This document shows positions 9,130 through 19,308 of a stretch of 47,080 nt of DNA, in pieces. Each line of letters starts with the position of its first letter. Position 1 is the first letter of the stretch. The DNA lies in assembly GCA_946414655.1 (NCBI GenBank), contig CAMKPL010000001.1:1-47080 (forward strand). The letters run 5' to 3'. This DNA is from an uncultured Caryophanales bacterium (GTDB lineage: Bacteria; Bacillota_I; Bacilli_A; RFN20; CAG-826). The notes under the pieces are model-generated. The model was not told the DNA's origin. It searched no databases and saw only the letters and a list, made by a program, of their open reading frames with translations. The position numbers and the translations under genes are program-made.

Positions 9130-10427
9130 TAAATGGTCTCCAATGTTTTTGGAGGTAATCCTTTCTTCTTTCTTAAAGCGTCATAAACATGGAATCCAAC
9201 AATCAACAAGATTCCAATTCCAATCATCACAAAGGCAATAATCCAAGACTGAATATAACCGAATCCTTCTTCGTGCTGTCCTAAGTTAAATCCTTCTCTT
9301 AAAGGTTCAAAAGCAACACGTGTTAATCCGTACCAAATCAGGTAGGAAGCTCCAATATCACCTAGGCCAATAAATTTCTTTAAGCCTCGACCAATCGCGT
9401 AACGTAAAACGAAGAAGCCAATTATATTGGTTACACTTTCGATAAAGAACAATGGTAGTCGATATTGTCCATTGATTAGCATGTTATTAGAAATAATCTT
9501 GGGGAAGATTTTCATTACATCTTCACTAACAACTTGGCCATAGACTTCACGATTAAAGAAATTGCCCCAACGCCCAATTGCTTGAGCAATAATAACGCAA
9601 GGAAGAATAACATCAATTAAAAAACGAACATTGAGTTCTTTCTTTTTAAGTAAAACAAAGATAATGGTAACAGTTGCTCCAAGGAAAATACCGCCTTGAA
9701 CTGCAAGACCGCCTTCCCAAATCTTAAACACTTCTACCAAGTGTTGACTATAATAATCGAACTCTAAAACAAAGCAGGACCAAAGTCTTGCACCAAGAAT
9801 ACCAGACAAGAAAGCAATAATTGCAATCGATTCAATTAATCCATGTTTCTTATATTTTTTGTAAACAATGTGATCAGCGATAAAATAAGCCAGCACAGTT
9901 CCACCAACAATAAGGATGCCATACCAAAGAATTGCACCTTCACTTCCTGGTTCAATATAGTTAATGCCACTTTTGAATCCGATTCCATTAGGAAGAGGGT
10001 ATTTTAGATAATCAGCAACTCCAGTTGTAAGTAGATAAACACCTAAGATAAAAACAACAGCAGAACAAATTAAAACATACTTTAAAATTCGACGTTCTTT
10101 CTCTTCACTACTGATGTTGTAATAACGGATTAGGAATGAACAAACACCGAACGAAAATCCCGTTCCAAAGAAATAAGAACCAAAGATAATTAGGAAATGT
10201 TCATAGACCTCTAAATGCCATCCACCGTTCATTACTAAACCGTAACTTGAAGCAATAGTTAATAAACCCTGCGCAAGCAATAAAGGTAGCATTTTCACCA
10301 GCAATTCACGGTTAAACTCAAATTTTTGTCCACCGATTGCTGACTCTTTATTGATACGTAAAACGTTATAGATTGTTAACCCAAACCAGAAAACACCTAA
10401 AACAATTGCACTAATTAAAAGAATCAT
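9129..10427 (-). CDS. lgt: Prolipoprotein diacylglyceryl transferase with N-terminal membrane extension
   Basis: 432 aa, against about 270-290 for typical Lgt. The core (about residue 145 to the end) has the Lgt signature GRWGNFFNREVYG at 285-297, IWEGGLAVQGG at 237-246, GARLW near 212 and EPLREG late. It transfers diacylglyceryl from phosphatidylglycerol to the lipobox Cys, in the membrane. The extra N-terminal ~140 residues hold about four hydrophobic helices and a SSEEKERR cytoplasmic turn and match nothing I recognise. Two lipoproteins in this window (at 20525 and 21956) are likely substrates. The ATG overlaps the uvrA TGA by four bases, with SD AGGAGG. Confidence 0.92.
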   Translation of the reverse strand: MILLISAIVLGVFWFGLTIYNVLRINKESAIGGQKFEFNRELLVKMLPLLLAQGLLTIASSYGLVMNGGWHLEVYEHFLIIFGSYFFGTGFSFGVCSFLIRYYNISSEEKERRILKYVLICSAVVFILGVYLLTTGVADYLKYPLPNGIGFKSGINYIEPGSEGAILWYGILIVGGTVLAYFIADHIVYKKYKKHGLIESIAIIAFLSGILGARLWSCFVLEFDYYSQHLVEVFKIWEGGLAVQGGIFLGATVTIIFVLLKKKELNVRFLIDVILPCVIIAQAIGRWGNFFNREVYGQVVSEDVMKIFPKIISNNMLINGQYRLPLFFIESVTNIIGFFVLRYAIGRGLKKFIGLGDIGASYLIWYGLTRVAFEPLREGFNLGQHEEGFGYIQSWIIAFVMIGIGILLIVGFHVYDALRKKKGLPPKTLETI

Positions 10428-13261
10428 TTTTGTCCTCCTAAAATCTGGGCGAGATATTGACCAGTGTATGATTTTTTGACCTTAGCAACTTCTTCAGGTG
10501 TGCCCTCGGCGACAATTGTTCCGCCTTTGTCTCCGCCTTCTGGACCAAGATCAATAATATGGTCTGCCACTTTTATGACATCAAGATTATGCTCAATGAT
10601 GACAACTGTATCACCATGATCAACGATACGATTTAAAATCTTAATCAAACGAGAAACGTCGTCGCTATGTAAACCAGTCGTTGGTTCATCAAGAATAAAG
10701 ATTGATTTACCAGTTGGACGTTTTTGTAATTCATAGGCTAATTTAACACGTTGAGCTTCACCACCAGAAAGTGTTGTTGCTTGTTGGCCAAGTTTAATAT
10801 AACCCAAACCAACATCACTGAGAGTTTGGAGTTTTCTCATAATTGAAGGACGATTTTCAAAGAACTTGCAAGCATCTTCGATAGTCATCTCTAAAATTTC
10901 ATAAATATTTTTGCCTTTATAGGTAACTTCAAGAGTTTCTTCGTTATAACGTTTTCCACCACAGTCATCACATTTCACGTAAACATCTGGAAGGAAGTTC
11001 ATCGGAATACGTGTGACACCTGCGCCTTGGCATGTCTCACATCTTCCACCAGGAACGTTAAACGAGAAACGTCCTTTATCAAAACCACGTGAACGAGCTT
11101 CAATAGTTTCGGCAAATAAAGCACGAATATCATCAAAGACTCCAACGTAAGTTGCTGGGTTAGAACGAGGTGTTCTACCGATTGGTTCTTGTGTAATATT
11201 CACGACTTTGTCGACAAACTGTAATCCATCAAAACTTGCGTGTTTGCCAATTTTGATATCTTCATTTTTATTAATTGCCCGAGCAAGAATTGGGTAGAGG
11301 GTTTGATTAATCAAAGACGATTTACCAGAACCACTAACGCCAGTGATGGCAACAAATTTTCCTAAAGGAATCTTCACATCAATCTTTTTAAGGTTATTAC
11401 ATGCGGCACCTTTAATAGTGAAATACTTACCGTTGCCCGGTCGACGTGAGGAGGGAACTTCAATCTTCTTTTTACCTGATAGATATTGTCCAGTAATTGA
11501 ACGTGGTTCATTTTCTAAATCTTCTACACTGCCTGTAGCAACAACTTCACCACCATGGACACCTGGGCCTGGACCAATATCAACAAGAAAATCAGCGGCT
11601 CGCATGGTGTCTTCATCGTGTTCAACAACGATTAATGTATTTCCAAGATTAACCATGTCCTTCATGGTCGCAATAAGTTTGGCATTATCTCTTTGATGTA
11701 GACCGATTGAAGGCTCATCAAGGACATATAAAATACCAGAAAGCTTGGATCCAATTTGTGTAGCCAAACGAATACGTTGGGCTTCACCACCAGAAAGGGT
11801 CATCGCCATACGACTCAGTGTTAAATAGTTCAGACCAACGTTACATAAAAATGTTGCGCGAGAATCAATTTCCTTGATAATTAATCGAGCAATTTCCAAT
11901 TCAGTTGGATTCAAAACATCCAGCAATTCGTGGATATATTCCACTAATTTCTCAATTGAAAGGCATGTCACTTCATAAATATTTAGACCGTTAACTTTGA
12001 CACTTAATGCTTCTTTAGATAGACGTGCTCCGTGACATGTTGGACATTCACTATCACGCATATAATACTCGTACCATTCACGCATCATTTCTGATCCGGT
12101 GTCGTTATAAAGACGAGTAATACGTTTTTGGATACCTTCAATAAATCCTTGTCGGTGCATCACGTTTCCATTAACGGAAGTAATTTCATATTTGAATTCT
12201 CTGTCTGAACCATTAAAGATGATTTCTTTTTCTCGTTCAGTAAAGTCTTTGATTGGTTTATCTAAATCAATCTTATATTGCCTACATAAGTAAGCAAATT
12301 CTTGCCACTCAATGTTTTTAGAACCAATCATATTTCTAAACCAGCGGATTCCCCCTTGGTTAATAGAAAGTGATTCATCTGGAACCAAAACTTCTCTAGA
12401 TGCTTCACGTCTCATTCCTAAGCCTTTACAGTCTGGACAGCAACCAAGCGGAGCATTAAAGGAGAATAATCGTGGTTCTAATTTCGGAACTGAAAAACCA
12501 CATTCCGGGCAAGAATGATGTTGGGAAAATAAACGTTCTTCTTTGTCAGTAAGGAAGACACAATATCCTTTTGACCAATCACAGGCAAGTTCGCATGCTT
12601 CAGCAATTCGACCGCGAATTTCCTGTTTAATTACAATTCGGTCAACAACAATTTCAATATCGTGACGTTTATTTTTTTCTAACTCTGGAGCTTCATCAAT
12701 GCGATAAATTTCCTTATCAATTCGAACACGTTCAAAACCATTTTGTTTGAGTTTTGCTAGTAAATCTTTATGTGTTCCTTTTTCATTATGAGCTACTGGA
12801 GAAAGGATTTGTAACTTAGTTCCAACCTCCATTTGCATCGCAATATCGGCCATCTTTGAAACAGAGAAGGAAATAATTGGTTTATTGTGTGTTGGGCAAT
12901 AAGGCACGCCTACGCGCGCAAATAAAAGACGAAGATAATCATAAATCTCTGTCACAGTTCCAACTGTTGAACGAGGGTTATGTGACGTTGTCTTTTGATC
13001 AATGGAAATAGCTGGGCTTAAACCAGTTATTGAATCAACATCTGGTTTTTCCATTCCACCCAGGAATTGTCGGGCATAACTAGATAAAGATTCAACAAAT
13101 CGACGTTGCCCTTCGTTAAAAATTGTATCGAAAGCAAGAGTGGTTTTTCCGCTTCCAGAAAGACCAGTAAAAACAACTAGAGCGTTCTTTGGTATCTCTA
13201 GATCAATGTTTTTGAGGTTGTTTTCACGAGCCCCTTTAATAAAAATTGTTTTCGGTTCCAT
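10424..13261 (-). CDS. uvrA: Excinuclease ABC subunit A
   Basis: 945 aa, normal length. It is the damage-sensing ATPase of nucleotide excision repair, acting with UvrB. It has two ABC modules: first Walker [13 protein letters not shown] near residue 32 and signature [12 protein letters not shown]; second Walker [11 protein letters not shown] near 640 and signature [12 protein letters not shown] with [11 protein letters not shown]. Zinc fingers are visible as CPECGF...CCPDCKG in module 1 and CETCQG...CDDCGG in module 2. It starts immediately after the glycosyltransferase TAA (zero spacing) and has no strong SD, so it relies on coupling. uvrB is not adjacent here. Confidence 0.98.
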   Translation of the reverse strand: MEPKTIFIKGARENNLKNIDLEIPKNALVVFTGLSGSGKTTLAFDTIFNEGQRRFVESLSSYARQFLGGMEKPDVDSITGLSPAISIDQKTTSHNPRSTVGTVTEIYDYLRLLFARVGVPYCPTHNKPIISFSVSKMADIAMQMEVGTKLQILSPVAHNEKGTHKDLLAKLKQNGFERVRIDKEIYRIDEAPELEKNKRHDIEIVVDRIVIKQEIRGRIAEACELACDWSKGYCVFLTDKEERLFSQHHSCPECGFSVPKLEPRLFSFNAPLGCCPDCKGLGMRREASREVLVPDESLSINQGGIRWFRNMIGSKNIEWQEFAYLCRQYKIDLDKPIKDFTEREKEIIFNGSDREFKYEITSVNGNVMHRQGFIEGIQKRITRLYNDTGSEMMREWYEYYMRDSECPTCHGARLSKEALSVKVNGLNIYEVTCLSIEKLVEYIHELLDVLNPTELEIARLIIKEIDSRATFLCNVGLNYLTLSRMAMTLSGGEAQRIRLATQIGSKLSGILYVLDEPSIGLHQRDNAKLIATMKDMVNLGNTLIVVEHDEDTMRAADFLVDIGPGPGVHGGEVVATGSVEDLENEPRSITGQYLSGKKKIEVPSSRRPGNGKYFTIKGAACNNLKKIDVKIPLGKFVAITGVSGSGKSSLINQTLYPILARAINKNEDIKIGKHASFDGLQFVDKVVNITQEPIGRTPRSNPATYVGVFDDIRALFAETIEARSRGFDKGRFSFNVPGGRCETCQGAGVTRIPMNFLPDVYVKCDDCGGKRYNEETLEVTYKGKNIYEILEMTIEDACKFFENRPSIMRKLQTLSDVGLGYIKLGQQATTLSGGEAQRVKLAYELQKRPTGKSIFILDEPTTGLHSDDVSRLIKILNRIVDHGDTVVIIEHNLDVIKVADHIIDLGPEGGDKGGTIVAEGTPEEVAKVKKSYTGQYLAQILGGQK

Positions 13262-14434
13262 TTATTTTTTGTGTTTTTCCTGATAATTCTTAATTACGTC
13301 ATCATAGCGTTTAGCTGCTTCATAAATGACTTCTTCCCATGTGTGTGGCATTTCTTTAGATGCACGTAGACCAACTTGTTTTCTTTCTTCATCATGATCA
13401 AGGATGTAAACAAGTTTTTCTTTCATTGCTTCTGGGGTTTCTTTAGCGAGATATCCAGTCACACAATCGGTGTATCCTTCGGATGTATTTGATCCTTCGG
13501 TAAATAATGTTGGGACACGGCAGACGCAAGCTTCTTGCACCGCAATCGAACTATTGTCATAAACGGATGGGAAGAACATTAAATCACTATTTGCGAAGAA
13601 TCCTTGCATCATGTCTCCGCCATAGAGTCTTCCAACAAAGGTAATGACGTTATCTAATCCAAGTTTATGAACATATTTTTTAAGCTTCTTTTCATCGTTA
13701 CCTTCCCCGACAAAGTAGAAATGGAAGTCATCTCTTTCTATAGAAAGAAGGTTAATCGTATCAATAACTAATTTTAAGTTCTTAACTAAACGGATTTGAC
13801 CAACAAAAGCGATATTTGTTTTATTTGAATCAATGTTATATTGAACGCGAACTTTTTCTTTTAATTCATCCATGTTATCTGGATAAGTAAAAGCAGTTCC
13901 ATTACGAGCAACAAAGATTTCTTTTTTATATCCGTAACTACGTAATGTATTTGCTGTAGCATTAGAAACAGCCCAGACTTCATCACATTTATTAAAGAAT
14001 TTCATGACATATCTCATCAGGAAAAATGTGATTAAACGCGAATGTGTTTGTTCTAAGAAATCTCGTTTAAATTGGGAATGGAAGGTCGCCACAATTGGAA
14101 CATGATTCTTTTTCGCTTGTCTTAGTGCATAATGGCCAACAAAAAATGGAGAGTGTGCGTGATAAATATCCGCTTTATTCTCTTTTAAGAATTTATCAGT
14201 CTCTTTACAACGTTTCGGTAAAGGAAAAATAAAATCATGGAATTTGAATAAATGACTTGATTTACGTAATAGACGATATTCATGTTTTCCTTGATAGTTA
14301 TCACGATAATCTGGAACGACTACTGTACAATCATTGTCTTTAGACAAAATCTTTCCATAGTTATTTACAACTTTGACAACTCCATCCACATTTGGATAAA
14401 AATTGTCCATAAAATAAACAAGTTTCTTACCCAT
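13262..14434 (-). CDS. GT4-family glycosyltransferase, probably a glycolipid glucosyltransferase
   Basis: 390 aa, two Rossmann-like domains of GT-B fold. The N-terminal acceptor domain starts [17 protein letters not shown], with a [18 protein letters not shown] region. The donor domain has [23 protein letters not shown] and an acidic [19 protein letters not shown] segment (the EX7E-like site, with Asp in place of the first Glu). This arrangement is typical of diacylglycerol glucosyltransferases and related GT4 enzymes (DgdA, LafA types). It overlaps the flippase-like gene by eight bases, and the pair suggests membrane glycolipid or surface-polymer synthesis. The exact sugar and acceptor cannot be read from sequence. 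SD GGAG precedes the ATG. Confidence 0.85.
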   Translation of the reverse strand: MGKKLVYFMDNFYPNVDGVVKVVNNYGKILSKDNDCTVVVPDYRDNYQGKHEYRLLRKSSHLFKFHDFIFPLPKRCKETDKFLKENKADIYHAHSPFFVGHYALRQAKKNHVPIVATFHSQFKRDFLEQTHSRLITFFLMRYVMKFFNKCDEVWAVSNATANTLRSYGYKKEIFVARNGTAFTYPDNMDELKEKVRVQYNIDSNKTNIAFVGQIRLVKNLKLVIDTINLLSIERDDFHFYFVGEGNDEKKLKKYVHKLGLDNVITFVGRLYGGDMMQGFFANSDLMFFPSVYDNSSIAVQEACVCRVPTLFTEGSNTSEGYTDCVTGYLAKETPEAMKEKLVYILDHDEERKQVGLRASKEMPHTWEEVIYEAAKRYDDVIKNYQEKHKK

Positions 14435-15590
14435 TGTTTTTCTCCAAATTCTTCTCTTTTTTACGCTCTCTTGATGAAATAACTGCTTTCTTAATCACAT
14501 CGCGAATTGTTAAAACAATTCCAGTAATAATAAAGATGTAATAAGTAAACAGTCTCCAGATTAAAACTCCATAGACCGCGACACCTGGAGCAACCGCGTT
14601 AAACGCTAAGGAGGAGGAAATTTCCATTCCACCAGCGTTTCCTGGAGTTGGAATAAATGAAACAGCAAATGTTGAGAAAGCATTTAAACCAGCCACATCA
14701 ATCAGTTGTGACCAATAAAGGCTTGTTGTTAATGATTTCATGACAAAGAATGGCAAGGCAAAAGTTAAGAAATACTCAATAATCGAAACAAGAATTAGGA
14801 AGATAAAATGCCATGGCTTCTTCGCAATGGTTCTAAAACACATTCTAAAATCAAAAACCGTTTTATAAGCTTTCTTTAATGCTTTGTATGGATCCTTCAC
14901 TATGTGAAGTCTCATGCCAACTTTGACAATAAACTTTGTTAAGGCATTAGCAAAACGTGGAGCGATAACAAAAATTAACACCGAGACTGGAAGTAATAAG
15001 TTAATCGTAATACCGACAATACCAGCAATAAGTAGGAAGATTCTAGAAGCATTATCACCAATTTGACTTAAGGCATGGATTCCTAGAGCCATTAAAGTTA
15101 CACCGACTATCAGCCAACAGACAATGTTGACAGAATAGCGGATTAAAATAATTGCTGAAGCGTGTGCTCCATCATAATCATGCTTATGTAGATAATGGAT
15201 TTGCATTGGCTGTCCACCAGTTGAGAACGGTGTAATGTAGTCATAATATTTTCCAAGAAGTGTGGTTTTCATTAAAATTCCTGGTCGAACATTACCCGAA
15301 ACAGCATGGGAAACAATTGCATATTCCACCACAATTAAAGATGGAATTAAAACTGCAATTCCGACAGATATAAGTAGGTATTTAATATTAATCTCTTTAA
15401 AAAGAGTAGCTAAATCTTCGGCTTTTGCGCCTGGTAAAAGATCGGTAATTCTAAACATTAAATAAATACCAAGGCCAATAATTAAAAGAAGGAAGATCAT
15501 TCCTAACCAACCAAACTTACGCTTTTTTGGTTCTTTAATTTCAGGTTGTTGTTCCTGATATTCTTTTTCGTATTCTTTAATGTCTTTCAT
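14427..15590 (-). CDS. Integral membrane protein of the LPG-synthase transmembrane / UPF0104 family (flippase-like)
   Basis: 387 aa from the ATG at 15588-15590. The cytoplasmic N-terminus is about 35 residues, very charged (DIKEYEKEYQEQQ), followed by about eight transmembrane helices. Family marks are STGGQPMQIHYLHKHD in the first third and FIPTPGNAGGMEIS near 300. This is the flippase-like membrane domain of MprF without its aminoacyl-transferase domain; relatives are YbhN and AglD. The upstream TTG in frame lies in the U-run of the nifJ terminator and is rejected as start. There is no SD; the -10 box lies ten bases before ATG, so the mRNA is almost leaderless. It is the first gene of the long operon, and its GT4 neighbour suggests a glycolipid role. 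Confidence 0.85.
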   Translation of the reverse strand: MKDIKEYEKEYQEQQPEIKEPKKRKFGWLGMIFLLLIIGLGIYLMFRITDLLPGAKAEDLATLFKEINIKYLLISVGIAVLIPSLIVVEYAIVSHAVSGNVRPGILMKTTLLGKYYDYITPFSTGGQPMQIHYLHKHDYDGAHASAIILIRYSVNIVCWLIVGVTLMALGIHALSQIGDNASRIFLLIAGIVGITINLLLPVSVLIFVIAPRFANALTKFIVKVGMRLHIVKDPYKALKKAYKTVFDFRMCFRTIAKKPWHFIFLILVSIIEYFLTFALPFFVMKSLTTSLYWSQLIDVAGLNAFSTFAVSFIPTPGNAGGMEISSSLAFNAVAPGVAVYGVLIWRLFTYYIFIITGIVLTIRDVIKKAVISSRERKKEKNLEKNNG

Positions 15591-15591
15591 G

Positions 15592-15609
15592 TGCGTGTAT
15601 ATTATACAC
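15592..15609 (-). promoter_or_regulatory. Promoter and palindromic operator candidate of the long operon
   Basis: Minus strand GTGTATAATATACAC (15595-15609) is a perfect 7-1-7 palindrome that contains the -10 box TATAAT (15601-15606). The 17-mer TGTATAATATACACGCA (15592-15608) is identical to the one at the nifJ promoter (19226-19242). No good -35 is seen (TTAGTT at 17-nt spacing). The ATG follows at 15590, leaving a 5' UTR of about 2-4 nt. Confidence 0.65.
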
Positions 15610-15645
15610 AAAAAAATAGCTACAACTAAGTGTAACTATTTTTTT
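15607..15645 (-). terminator. nifJ terminator
   Basis: Minus strand stem AAATAGTTACA / TGTAGCTATTT (15631-15641 with 15614-15624), one G-U pair, 6-nt loop, then TTTTTTTG. The A-run on the other side makes it potentially bidirectional. Its U-run abuts the next promoter. Confidence 0.87.
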
Positions 15646-15660
15646 CGTTTATTTTACTAA

Positions 15661-18600
15661 TTATAAACCGAATTTTTTGATACGTTCCCAACGTTCCTTG
15701 GCGCAACGTTCACTCTTTTGTAAGAGTTCTTCAGCGTGGGCTGGGTTAACCTTTGGAAGTTGTGAGAATCGTGTTTCTCCCATCACGAAGTCACGGAACT
15801 TGGAGAAGTCTGGTTCTTTACAATCTAGTTGTAAAGCTGGTTCTCCTTTAGCAGCACGACGTGGGTCATAACGGAAGGTTGTGAAGTAACCACATTCAAC
15901 AGCAGCTTTTTCAACCTTCATCGAGTTAGATAAGCCACCCTTAATACCATGGTTAGCACATGGTGCATAGCAGATAATGAGGGATGGTCCTGGATAAGAT
16001 TCTGCTTCTTTCATTGCTTGAATAGCTTTCATTGGGTTAGCACCTAATGAAATTTGGGCCACATAGCAGTGTCCATAGCTCATAGCAATCAGAGCAAGGT
16101 TCTTCTTTTCGCCTGTCTTACCGCTTGCGGTAAATTTAGCGATTGATCCTGTCTGACTAGACTTGGAAGATTGACCACCAGTGTTGGAGTAAACTTCGGT
16201 ATCAAGAACCATGATGTTCACATCTTGGTCGTTAGCTAAGACGTGGTCAACACCACCGTAACCGATGTCGTAGGACCAGCCATCACCACCGATAATCCAA
16301 ACTGATTTATCAAGTAAGTCACGTTCATAGGTAAGAACGGCTTTAACTTCTTCGTCTTTACTTGCCTTAACAAGTTTGACTAGTTCTGGAATGACTTTAC
16401 GAGCAACATCTTTGTTCTTAATATTTTCTAAATATTGTTTAATGACTGCTTTGAGTTCTTCTTCGACACTTTCACGAGCTAATGCTGGTTCTAAGATGTC
16501 AATGATTTGACTTAAGCGGTAGTCAACTGTTGTACGCATACCATAACCAAATTCAGCATTATCTTCGAATAAGGAGTTGGCCCAGGCAATACCTTGGCCA
16601 TTCTTATCGGTGCAGAATGGGGTTAATGGAGTTGATCCAGAATAGATGGATGAACAGCCTGTTGCGTTAGCAATAAGCATGTCTTTACCAAAGAGTTGGG
16701 AAGCTAAGCGATAGTATGGAGTTTCTCCACAGCCAGCACAGGCACCAGAGATTTCCATGTATGGCATGAGATAGCCAACACCGTTAACGGTGTTTGTTGG
16801 AACAAGACCGGCTTTGTATTCAGTGTGTTTGAATAAATAAGTTGCGCCTTCTTCTTGAGCAAATTGTTCTTTGGCTTCGCTCATGACAAGGGCTTTCTTA
16901 CCCATCTTGTTCGCGGTACATTCAGCAACACATAGACCACAACCGACACAGTTCTTTGGAGAAACTTGGAGGCGGTATTTAAGTCCTTTTCCTTTTAATG
17001 TTGGGAAGGTTGGCTCAGCGACATCGTTTTTAACGATTTCTGGAGCGTTCTTTAACTCTTCTTCATTAATAAGGAATGGACGTAATGTAGCGTGTGGGCA
17101 GACAAATGCACATTGGTTACATTGGATACAATCCACTTTGTTCCATACTGGAACACGGTCAGCGATTGAACGTTGTTCCTTGTATGTAATGTCATTTTTC
17201 ATTGTGCCATCAAGAAGTTCATATTCTGTGAACTTGGAGACCGGGAGAGTATCACCATCGAGTGTACCCATGACGTTAACATAGGTATCAAAGTATTCAT
17301 CACCAGTTGTGGCACGGACACGGGAGTCATCGAGTTCAACCCATTTTGGATCAACTTTGACTTCACGAAGTCCTTCAGTACCAGCGTCAATAGCCTTCCA
17401 GTTAAGCTCAACAACTTCTTGGCCTTTCTTGGCGTAGGATTTTTCAGCAAATTTCTTCATCCATTTGTTGGCTTCTTCGTAAGGCATAATGTCTTGGTTA
17501 AGGTAGAAGAAGCTAGCTTGGAGAATAGTATTTGTGTGACGTCCCATTCCAATTTCGGAAGCAATCTTGTTCGCGTCAATAACATAGAATTTAGCTTTCT
17601 TAGCCGCGAGTTGATGTTTCATGCGGTTTGGAAGTGACTTCACGAGTTGTTCATCGCTCATGTCAGTATTTAAGAGGAATGTTCCACCTTCTTTTAAATT
17701 CTTGATCATGTCGAATTTGAACACATATGTATCAAGTGAGCAGGAAATAAAATCAGCATTTTCTACATAATATGTAGAATGAATTGGGTATTTACCAAAA
17801 CGTAAGTGGGAACGAGTAACACCACCAGCTTTACGAGAGTCGTAAGCAAAGTAGGCTTGTGCGTATTGGTGTGTCGCATCACCGATAATCTTAATAGAAG
17901 ATTTATTGGCGGAGACTGTTCCATCAGATCCAAGACCATAGAAGAGACAGGATGTGTAATTGGCTTTCACATGGAATTTCTCATCAACTGGGATGGATAA
18001 GTGAGTCACGTCATCGTTAATACCGACAGTAAATCCGTGGAATGGTTTTCCTTTTAGGAAATCATATACGGCTTTAACGTGTTTTGGTTGAACGTCTTTG
18101 GAGGATAAACCATAACGTCCACCAACAACTTCAATGTCACGGCCTTCTTGTTTTAAAGCAGCCACAACATCAAGGTAGAGTGGTTCGCCAGTAGCACCCA
18201 TTTCTTTTGTTCTATCTAGAACAGCAATCTTTTTGACGCTAGAAGGAATAACACTAACTAAGTGTTTAGCAGAGAATGGACGGTATAAGTGAACTTTCAC
18301 AACACCGACTTTCTCGCCTTCTTTTGCTAATTCATCAATAACTTCAATTGCTGTTTCGGTAACAGAACCCATTGCAACGATGACTCTTTCAGCGCTTGGA
18401 TCACCATAATAGGTGAATGGTGCATAGTGACGTCCAGTAAGTCTTTCGGCTTCTTTGAAGTACTTTTCAGCAATCTCTACAACTCTGTTGTAGTGAGCGT
18501 TTTGTGCTTCACGACCTTGAAAGTAGACGTCATCGTTTTCGGCACCACCACGAGTCACTGGGTGAGTGTGTGGGTTAAGTGCACGAGCACGGAATTCTTC

Positions 18601-19206
18601 CACTTTATCCATTGGAAGAAGTTTCTTGTATTCGGCTTCGTCAACGAATTCAACGTTTTGAATTTCGTGGGAAGTTCTAAATCCATCAAAGAAATGCATC
18701 ACTGGTGCACTAGATTCAATGGCGATTAAGTGAGCCATTGGTGCTAAATCAGCAATTTCTTGAACAGAATGTGAACAAATCATTGTGATACCAGTTTGAC
18801 GACAAGCATAGATATCTTGATGGTCGCCAAAGATGGATAATGATCTGGTCGCTAAGCTTCGAGCTGAAACATGAAGAACAGCTGGAAGTAATTCACCACA
18901 CCATTTGTAGATGTTTGGAATCATTAATAACAAACCTTGTGATGCGGTATAAGTTGTGGCTAATGCGCCAGCTTGAAGTGCGCCATGGACAGTACCAGAG
19001 GCACCGGCTTCAGATTGCATTTCAACAACTTTGACTGGAGTGTTGAAGAAATTCTTCTTTCCTTGAGAAGCATAAACATCAACTAGTTCAGCCATTGGGG
19101 AACTTGGTGTGATTGGGTAAATACCAGCAACTTCCGTAAAGTAATAGGAGCCAATTGCTGCTGCAGTATTACCATCAACCGAGAGAAATGATTTTTTAAT
19201 TTCCAT
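15661..19206 (-). CDS. nifJ: Pyruvate:ferredoxin (flavodoxin) oxidoreductase
   Basis: 1181 aa, the usual length of the single-chain homodimeric enzyme. It converts pyruvate and CoA to acetyl-CoA, CO2 and reduced ferredoxin. Domain I begins with YPITPSSPMAE near residue 30. A ferredoxin-like domain carries two 4Fe-4S motifs: Cys693, 696, 699, 703 and Cys753, 756, 759, 763. A third cluster site is the CAGCGE motif. The thiamine-diphosphate motif GDGWSYDIGYGG lies near 970, with EVYSNTGGQSSKSS after it. SD AAAAGGAG precedes the ATG. It is monocistronic: a terminator precedes its promoter and another follows it. It marks the organism as an anaerobe that makes acetyl-CoA with oxygen-sensitive chemistry. 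Confidence 0.98.
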   Translation of the reverse strand: MEIKKSFLSVDGNTAAAIGSYYFTEVAGIYPITPSSPMAELVDVYASQGKKNFFNTPVKVVEMQSEAGASGTVHGALQAGALATTYTASQGLLLMIPNIYKWCGELLPAVLHVSARSLATRSLSIFGDHQDIYACRQTGITMICSHSVQEIADLAPMAHLIAIESSAPVMHFFDGFRTSHEIQNVEFVDEAEYKKLLPMDKVEEFRARALNPHTHPVTRGGAENDDVYFQGREAQNAHYNRVVEIAEKYFKEAERLTGRHYAPFTYYGDPSAERVIVAMGSVTETAIEVIDELAKEGEKVGVVKVHLYRPFSAKHLVSVIPSSVKKIAVLDRTKEMGATGEPLYLDVVAALKQEGRDIEVVGGRYGLSSKDVQPKHVKAVYDFLKGKPFHGFTVGINDDVTHLSIPVDEKFHVKANYTSCLFYGLGSDGTVSANKSSIKIIGDATHQYAQAYFAYDSRKAGGVTRSHLRFGKYPIHSTYYVENADFISCSLDTYVFKFDMIKNLKEGGTFLLNTDMSDEQLVKSLPNRMKHQLAAKKAKFYVIDANKIASEIGMGRHTNTILQASFFYLNQDIMPYEEANKWMKKFAEKSYAKKGQEVVELNWKAIDAGTEGLREVKVDPKWVELDDSRVRATTGDEYFDTYVNVMGTLDGDTLPVSKFTEYELLDGTMKNDITYKEQRSIADRVPVWNKVDCIQCNQCAFVCPHATLRPFLINEEELKNAPEIVKNDVAEPTFPTLKGKGLKYRLQVSPKNCVGCGLCVAECTANKMGKKALVMSEAKEQFAQEEGATYLFKHTEYKAGLVPTNTVNGVGYLMPYMEISGACAGCGETPYYRLASQLFGKDMLIANATGCSSIYSGSTPLTPFCTDKNGQGIAWANSLFEDNAEFGYGMRTTVDYRLSQIIDILEPALARESVEEELKAVIKQYLENIKNKDVARKVIPELVKLVKASKDEEVKAVLTYERDLLDKSVWIIGGDGWSYDIGYGGVDHVLANDQDVNIMVLDTEVYSNTGGQSSKSSQTGSIAKFTASGKTGEKKNLALIAMSYGHCYVAQISLGANPMKAIQAMKEAESYPGPSLIICYAPCANHGIKGGLSNSMKVEKAAVECGYFTTFRYDPRRAAKGEPALQLDCKEPDFSKFRDFVMGETRFSQLPKVNPAHAEELLQKSERCAKERWERIKKFGL

Positions 19207-19225
19207 TTCGAAAACTCCTTTTGTA

Positions 19226-19242
19226 TGCGTGTATATTATACA
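19226..19242 (-). promoter_or_regulatory. nifJ promoter -10 region with palindrome
   Basis: Minus strand TGTATAATATACACGCA, with -10 TATAAT at 19235-19240 inside a 6-1-6 palindrome (19230-19242). It is identical over 17 bases to the promoter at 15592-15608. The -35 is weak (TATTAT at 17-nt spacing), which hints at activator dependence. The predicted start leaves a ~22-nt UTR with a good SD. Confidence 0.65.
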
Positions 19243-19261
19243 TATACATACGTAGGAATAA

Positions 19262-19286
19262 TAAAAAAATCGGATGAAACCGATTT
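19262..19286 (-). terminator. Terminator of the HTH gene
   Basis: Minus strand stem AAATCGG / CCGATTT (19280-19286 with 19267-19273), 6-nt loop, then TTTTA. It lies 23 bases after the stop at 19309. Confidence 0.82.
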
Positions 19287-19308
19287 CATTGATTATTCGC
19301 GTGGGCGC

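Noticed and set aside
17173..17637. Plus-strand open frame of 154 codons
   Set aside because: Antisense shadow of nifJ, Phe/Val-rich as expected from reverse-strand codons.
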